Below are positions 60,379 through 64,000 of a DNA stretch of 64,000 nt, piece after piece; position 1 is the stretch's first letter, and each line of letters begins with the position of its first letter. Location of the stretch: positions 124,001 to 188,000 of the forward strand of contig NZ_WHOS01000007.1 of the NCBI RefSeq assembly GCF_013340935.1, written 5' to 3'. The translations under genes and the position numbers were made by a program. The notes under the pieces were generated by a model. That model saw only the letters and a list, made by a program, of their open reading frames with translations, did no database searches and was not told the origin of the DNA. This stretch comes from Azospirillum melinis (lineage in GTDB: Bacteria; Pseudomonadota; Alphaproteobacteria; Azospirillales; Azospirillaceae).

Positions 60379-61374
60379 TCAAGGCTGATACGGCTTGACC
60401 GCCAGCGAGCCCGCGATGATCTGCTTCTTCGCCTCTTCCAGCTTCGCTTCCATCTCCGGCGCGATCAGCTTGCGGTTGTTGTCGTCCAGCGCATAGCCGA
60501 CGCCGTCCTCCTTCAACCCAACGACCCGGTGGCCGGCCTTCCAGCTGCCGTCCTTCGCCGACTTCATGCAGTCATAGACGACGACGTCCACCCGCTTGAC
60601 CATCGATGTCAGGACCTTGCCGGGATGGACATGGTTCTGGTTGCTGTCGACGCCGATGGACAGCTTGCCGGCATCGGCCGCCGCCTGCAGCACGCCGAGA
60701 CCGGTGGCGCCCGCCGCGGCGAAGACCACGTCGGCCCCGCGCGAGAACTGGCTCTTGGCCAGTTCGGCGCCGCGGCCGGGATCGTTCCAGGCGGCAGGCG
60801 TGGTGCCGGTCATGTTGACGAACACCTCGTCGGCGGCGGCGACATGCTTCACGCCCTGCTCGTAGCCGGTCAGGAAGTTGCGGATCAGCGGGATGTCCAT
60901 GCCGCCGACGAAGCCGACCTTGCCGGTCTTCGACGCCAGCGCCGCCGCCATGCCGACCAGGAAAGACCCTTCTTCCTCCTTGAAGGTCACGGACTGCACG
61001 TTGGGGGCGTCCAGCTTGTCGTCGATCAGGCAGAACTTGGTGTTGGGCGATTCCTTCGCCACCTTGTCCACCGCCGCGGTCTGCGAGAAGCCGACGGCGA
61101 CGATGACCGAGGCGCCGCGGCGCACCAGCGTGCGCATCGCCTGCTCGCGCTGGCCCTCGTTGGTGATCTCGAACTCGCGGTAGGCGGTGCCGGTTTCCTT
61201 CTTGAACCGCTCGGCGCCGTTATAGGCGGCCTCGTTGAAGGACTTGTCGAACTTGCCGCCCTGGTCGAACACCACGGCCGGCGAGAAATCGTCGGCCAGC
61301 GCCGGGGCGCCGCCGCCGACTCCAGCTCCGGCCGCGGTCACCGCCAGCATGGCTGCAAGAATACGCGTCTTCAT
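60379..61374 (-). CDS. BMP-family (Med-like) periplasmic nucleoside-binding protein
   Basis: 331-residue secreted protein. The signal peptide (MKTRILAAMLAVTAAGAGVG, cut after ALA) leads into the BMP fold: PAVVFDQGGKFDKSFNEAAY, VIVAVGFSQTAAVDKVAKES, TGKVGFVGGMDIPLIRNFLT and ADVVFAAAGATGLGVLQAAA. Relatives (TmpC/PnrA, BmpA) bind purine nucleosides. It is the first gene of the importer unit, followed by its ATPase. Given guanine deaminase in the window, purine uptake is plausible but unproven. Confidence 0.93.
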   Translation of the reverse strand: MKTRILAAMLAVTAAGAGVGGGAPALADDFSPAVVFDQGGKFDKSFNEAAYNGAERFKKETGTAYREFEITNEGQREQAMRTLVRRGASVIVAVGFSQTAAVDKVAKESPNTKFCLIDDKLDAPNVQSVTFKEEEGSFLVGMAAALASKTGKVGFVGGMDIPLIRNFLTGYEQGVKHVAAADEVFVNMTGTTPAAWNDPGRGAELAKSQFSRGADVVFAAAGATGLGVLQAAADAGKLSIGVDSNQNHVHPGKVLTSMVKRVDVVVYDCMKSAKDGSWKAGHRVVGLKEDGVGYALDDNNRKLIAPEMEAKLEEAKKQIIAGSLAVKPYQP

Positions 61375-61594
61375 GTCCCACCCACTCCCGACTGCGGAAA
61401 CTTGACCCAAAGGATAACCGCGCCATGATTTCACACAACAGGGAAAGCGGACGAAACAACGGAGCGAATCGGGACGCCCCCGGTTGACGCCAGGGACAGG
61501 GGCGTTTATCACCCCCGCCGACAGTCATTGCGACGAACTGGCGATGGACACGGCCATCTGAACTTGGCCATAAAGAAATTGGGGGCGACGCTCG

Positions 61595-62248
61595 GTGAAC
61601 GAAGTCTGGGTGCTCTTGCAGGGAATCGTTCTCGGATTCGCCATCGCCGCACCCGTCGGGCCGATCGGCCTGCTGTGCATCCGCCGCACCCTTCAGCACG
61701 GCCCCCTGATGGGCTTCTTCACCGGATTCGGCGCCGCGGTGGCCGACACCTTCTATGGCGCCATCGCCGCCTTCGGCGTGTCGGCGGCGCTCAGCTTCCT
61801 GCGCGGGCATGAGATCGCCTTCCAGCTGATCGGCGGCATCTTCCTGCTGGTGGTGGCGGTCCGCACCTTCCGCCAGCATCCCGACGCCGACGAGCGCGAG
61901 GCGGCTTCCGCCCCCGATTCCAAATCCTGGCTGGCCGGCTTCATGACCGGCCTGTCGTTGACCCTGACCAACCCGGCGACCATCATGGCCTTCATCGCCA
62001 TCTTCGCCGGCTTCGGACTGGGCGGCACGCTGGACCGGCTGGAGGCCTCGACCCTGGTGCTGGGCGTCTTCATCGGGTCGTCGCTGTGGTGGATAACGCT
62101 GTCGATGGGGGTGGCCGCCGTTCGCCACCGCATCTCCGACCGCGGGCTGACCATGCTGAACCACTGCACCGGCGTGGCGCTGGGCCTGTTCGGCCTGTGG
62201 GCGCTGGGCATGGCCGCCACCGGCATCGTCGGGATGGCGACGGCCTGA
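61595..62248 (+). CDS. LysE-family exporter
   Basis: 217-residue inner-membrane protein with six helices. The start VLGFAIAAPVGPIGLLCIRR with GPLMGFFTGFGAAVADTFYG is the LysE hallmark, and SLTLTNPATIMAFIAIFAGF fits the NPxTI mid-motif. The start is a GTG with GGGG upstream. It is more like the basic-amino-acid (LysE/ArgO) branch of uncharacterised members than RhtB. It is convergent with the DedA gene. Confidence 0.88.
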   Translation: MNEVWVLLQGIVLGFAIAAPVGPIGLLCIRRTLQHGPLMGFFTGFGAAVADTFYGAIAAFGVSAALSFLRGHEIAFQLIGGIFLLVVAVRTFRQHPDADEREAASAPDSKSWLAGFMTGLSLTLTNPATIMAFIAIFAGFGLGGTLDRLEASTLVLGVFIGSSLWWITLSMGVAAVRHRISDRGLTMLNHCTGVALGLFGLWALGMAATGIVGMATA

Positions 62249-62270
62249 CCCCCCGGTCGGCAACCGCCTC

Positions 62271-62933
62271 TCAGCAGCCGGCCGACGGCGTGATGCTCGG
62301 CGCCTCCGCGGCCGTGCCGCCCTTGCGCAGCAGATGCAGGTGCTTCGACAGCCGCCACAGATAGAGGCCCACCAGCACCACCAGCAGCCCGATGGTGAAA
62401 TAGCCGACCAGCCGGTGGGCGAAGGGCCATGTGGACAGCATGTAGCCGGTCCAGGCCAGCAGCAGCGTCCACAGCACCGACCCGATGCCGGACGCCAGCG
62501 AATAGTTCAGGATCGACATCTTGCAGGCACCGGCCGGGATCGAGATCAGCGTCCGCACCCCCGGCACCGGCTGCGAGAACAGCACCGCCAGCCCGCCGCG
62601 CTTGGCGAACCAGTCGGTGCTCTGCCGCACCTTCTTCGGGTTGATGGTCAGCCAGGGGCCGTATTTCTTCAAGAAGGCCTCCAGCCGGTCGCGACCCATC
62701 AGCCGGCTCGGCAGGAACCACACCAGCTGTCCGGCCAGCGAGCCGAGCCCGCCGGCGATGGCGACCCCGACCAGCGTGAATTCCCCGGTCGCTGCCCCGA
62801 TCCCCGCAAGCGGAATCACCGACTCGGCCGGGATCGGCGGGAAGACCCGCGCCAACGCCACCAGAAAGAAAATCCCGACATAGTGAAGGTTGTGCATCAC
62901 CTGCACCAGCCAATCCGTCAAGCCGCCTGCCAA
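62271..62933 (-). CDS. DedA-family membrane protein
   Basis: 220-residue inner-membrane protein of the DedA/VTT family, involved in lipid flipping and envelope homeostasis. The motif FPPIPAESVIPLAG has the key acidic residue. The second motif reads SQPVPGVRTLISIPAG, keeping the PGxR core although the first arginine of the usual RxxPGVR pattern is a glutamine here. The TTG at 62933 is chosen because GGGGAG lies seven bases upstream. No ATG fits except one 12 codons in (MHNLHYVG). Confidence 0.88.
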   Translation of the reverse strand: MAGGLTDWLVQVMHNLHYVGIFFLVALARVFPPIPAESVIPLAGIGAATGEFTLVGVAIAGGLGSLAGQLVWFLPSRLMGRDRLEAFLKKYGPWLTINPKKVRQSTDWFAKRGGLAVLFSQPVPGVRTLISIPAGACKMSILNYSLASGIGSVLWTLLLAWTGYMLSTWPFAHRLVGYFTIGLLVVLVGLYLWRLSKHLHLLRKGGTAAEAPSITPSAGC

Positions 62934-63107
62934 GCCACGTCTCCCCTGCCGGAATCCAGCCGCATCCCGAAAACGGCCCGCCGTCATGAAGAGTTCCCGA
63001 CCGCGAAAAGCGCAAACGGCGGGGGCTCCGGACGGTCGGGATCGCCGGAACGCGCCGCGGCAGCGGGGGCTCAGGTGTCTTCCAGCGTCGCGGGGGGCCG
63101 GCAAGGC

Positions 63108-63228
63108 CGCCGACGAGGCCGGCACCTCGTCGAACGAAGTGCTGTCCGCCGCCTCGCTGCTGTCGCAGGAGACAGGGCGCCTGCCCAGCGAGGTGGATGG
63201 CTTCCTGTCGCGGGTCAGGGCGGCCTGA
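63108..63228 (+). pseudogene. C-terminal remnant of a methyl-accepting chemotaxis protein
   Basis: The frame reads EAGTSSNEVLSAASLLSQET followed by GRLPSEVDGFLSRVRAA and a stop, which matches the C-terminal tail of chemoreceptors (SAxxVLxAAxxLSxQSxxLxxEVDxFLxxVRAA). Upstream sequence in the frame is unlike any receptor. It is an orphan tail left by deletion or recombination. Confidence 0.65.
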
Positions 63229-63273
63229 CGGGCCAACAAAAGGCTTAACAGCAGGCCGGAACGCAGGACCAGA

Positions 63274-63348
63274 CCCCGGAAGGGCGGAGACGGCGGGGCG
63301 TTGGATTGAACGTGCCCGCACATCCCCGAAATCCCCGCCCTTCCGGGG
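63274..63348. repeat. Inverted repeat with 14-bp perfect arms
   Basis: CCCCGGAAGGGCGG at 63274-63287 is the exact reverse complement of 63335-63348, with 47 bases between. It lies in the gene-free stretch between the chemoreceptor remnant and the IclR gene. It could be a large hairpin or the ends of a small non-coding element. Confidence 0.55.
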
Positions 63349-63456
63349 GGGGCCGGCCACCCTGGCACCGAATGGAGGACCGGCCGGAACAGGACAAACC
63401 GGATCGGGAATCCTGTCTGGAACGATTCAAAGAATGGCTATAAACACCTGATCAGT

Positions 63457-63499
63457 CCAATCGATTTTTCAGGATACCCCGATAGGAAAAACCGATTGG
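63457..63499 (-). terminator. Inverted repeat behind the IclR gene, possible terminator
   Basis: Arms at 63457-63470 and 63486-63499 pair over 14 bp with one mismatch (CCAATCG-N-TTTTTC / GAAAAA-N-CGATTGG). It lies 45 bases past the IclR stop on the minus strand. The stem itself holds the T5 tract; no separate T-run follows. Confidence 0.5.
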
Positions 63500-63543
63500 C
63501 GTGGGATGGAGCGGCGGTTTCCCGCTCGCTTCCCCCTGGCCCC

Positions 63544-64000
63544 TCACCCGTTGAACAGGGTCGCGTCGATCCGCCGGACCATCGCCACCAGCCGCGGCGC
63601 GAATTCCTCCTCCAGCTTTTTCAGATCGACCATGAAGGCCGGTCCGCCGCAGTTGAAGGCCAGCACCTGAGACCCGTCGCGCGGCACGAAGGGAACGCCG
63701 ACGGCATGGACCTCCGACTTCCAGGCGCCGATGGAGCGGCAATAGCCGCGCGTCCGGTAATCTTCGATGGCCTGGAGGATGCCGTCGCGGATCTCCGGCC
63801 AGCGCTCGCCCTCATGCTCCTCCAGTTTCGCCATCAGCGGCGCGCGTTCCGCCTCCGGCAAGGCGGCCAGATAGGCGCGGCCCATGCCGGTGGTCGACAG
63901 CTTGATGTGGGAGCCGACATCCAGCGACAGGGTTATCGGGCCGGTGGCCTTGCAGCATTCCAGATAGATCATGCTCAGCCGGTCGCGCCCGCCCAGCGCC
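63544..64000 (-). CDS. IclR-family transcriptional regulator, C-terminal part (runs off the right edge)
   Basis: About 151 residues of the effector-binding domain are visible: LGGRDRLSMIYLECC, TLSLDVGSHIKLSTTGMGRA, YLAALPEAERAPLMAKL and SEVHAVGVPFVPRDG, ending in RLVAMVRRIDATLFNG. This is the typical IclR sensor domain; the HTH lies outside the window. IclR proteins control catabolic genes in response to small acids. The open frame continues past the window edge, so no start is assigned. Confidence 0.88.
   Translation of the reverse strand, partial: ALGGRDRLSMIYLECCKATGPITLSLDVGSHIKLSTTGMGRAYLAALPEAERAPLMAKLEEHEGERWPEIRDGILQAIEDYRTRGYCRSIGAWKSEVHAVGVPFVPRDGSQVLAFNCGGPAFMVDLKKLEEEFAPRLVAMVRRIDATLFNG

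Overview
The window looks like a chromosome or chromid segment from an Azospirillum-like alphaproteobacterium (Rhodospirillales). I infer this from the high G+C content, a RegB/RegA redox pair, several sensor kinases and single-domain receivers, an alphaproteobacterial REP-like repeat, and RpoH, NnrS and urate-hydroxylase (PuuD) genes. No rRNA, tRNA, CRISPR array or intact mobile element was seen.

Layout. 1-4564: the 5' part of a PAS-domain gene, a ~540 bp divergent control region, then a tight operon for a family 2A encapsulin shell, a cysteine desulfurase with a ~190-residue disordered cargo-loading extension, and serine O-acetyltransferase. This is a sulfur-metabolism protein compartment and the most distinctive system here. 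4565-6140: a scar with a decayed IS5-type transposase, an HD-domain fragment and a small zinc-ribbon gene. 6140-7890: 4-hydroxyphenylpyruvate dioxygenase with a divergent Lrp/AsnC regulator. 7909-19345: an exopolysaccharide cluster on the minus strand (three GT4 glycosyltransferases, GDP-fucose synthase, an epimerase, UDP-ManNAc-type dehydrogenase, a Wzx flippase and a Wzc-like chain-length/tyrosine kinase). 19959-24776: a small orphan protein, RegA/RegB, an ABC-2 exporter and TenA. 24830-28211: MntP under a yybP-ykoY-type manganese riboswitch, then guanine deaminase and PuuD.

28490-37776: a LysE exporter with a strong palindromic operator, a three-gene phosphorelay (CHASE3 kinase, receiver, receiver-HisKA_2 kinase), a TetR-controlled RND efflux pump and a second small protein related to the one at 19959. 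38097-42776: a PhnD-like periplasmic binding protein translationally coupled to a hybrid kinase, an orphan protein and a receiver. 42820-51138: NnrS with an FNR-type box, an AlkZ/YcaQ-like DNA glycosylase, a soluble kinase, a DppBC-like ABC system whose double ATPase has lost key motifs, a metallophosphoesterase and a DMT-type membrane protein. 51266-58818: an AraC regulator, RpoH, a small coupled gene, a TPR-glycosyltransferase protein, pyrrolidone-carboxylate peptidase, and two LysR regulators facing a VOC protein and an SDR. 58832-64000: half of a BMP-type nucleoside importer, a LysE exporter, a DedA protein, a chemoreceptor remnant, two inverted repeats and the 3' part of an IclR regulator.

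How the parts fit. The encapsulin operon couples O-acetylserine synthesis to desulfuration of cysteine inside a shell. Redox and nitrogen-oxide responses (RegBA, NnrS), purine breakdown (GuaD, PuuD), metal homeostasis (MntP riboswitch) and surface polysaccharide export fit a versatile soil or rhizosphere bacterium.
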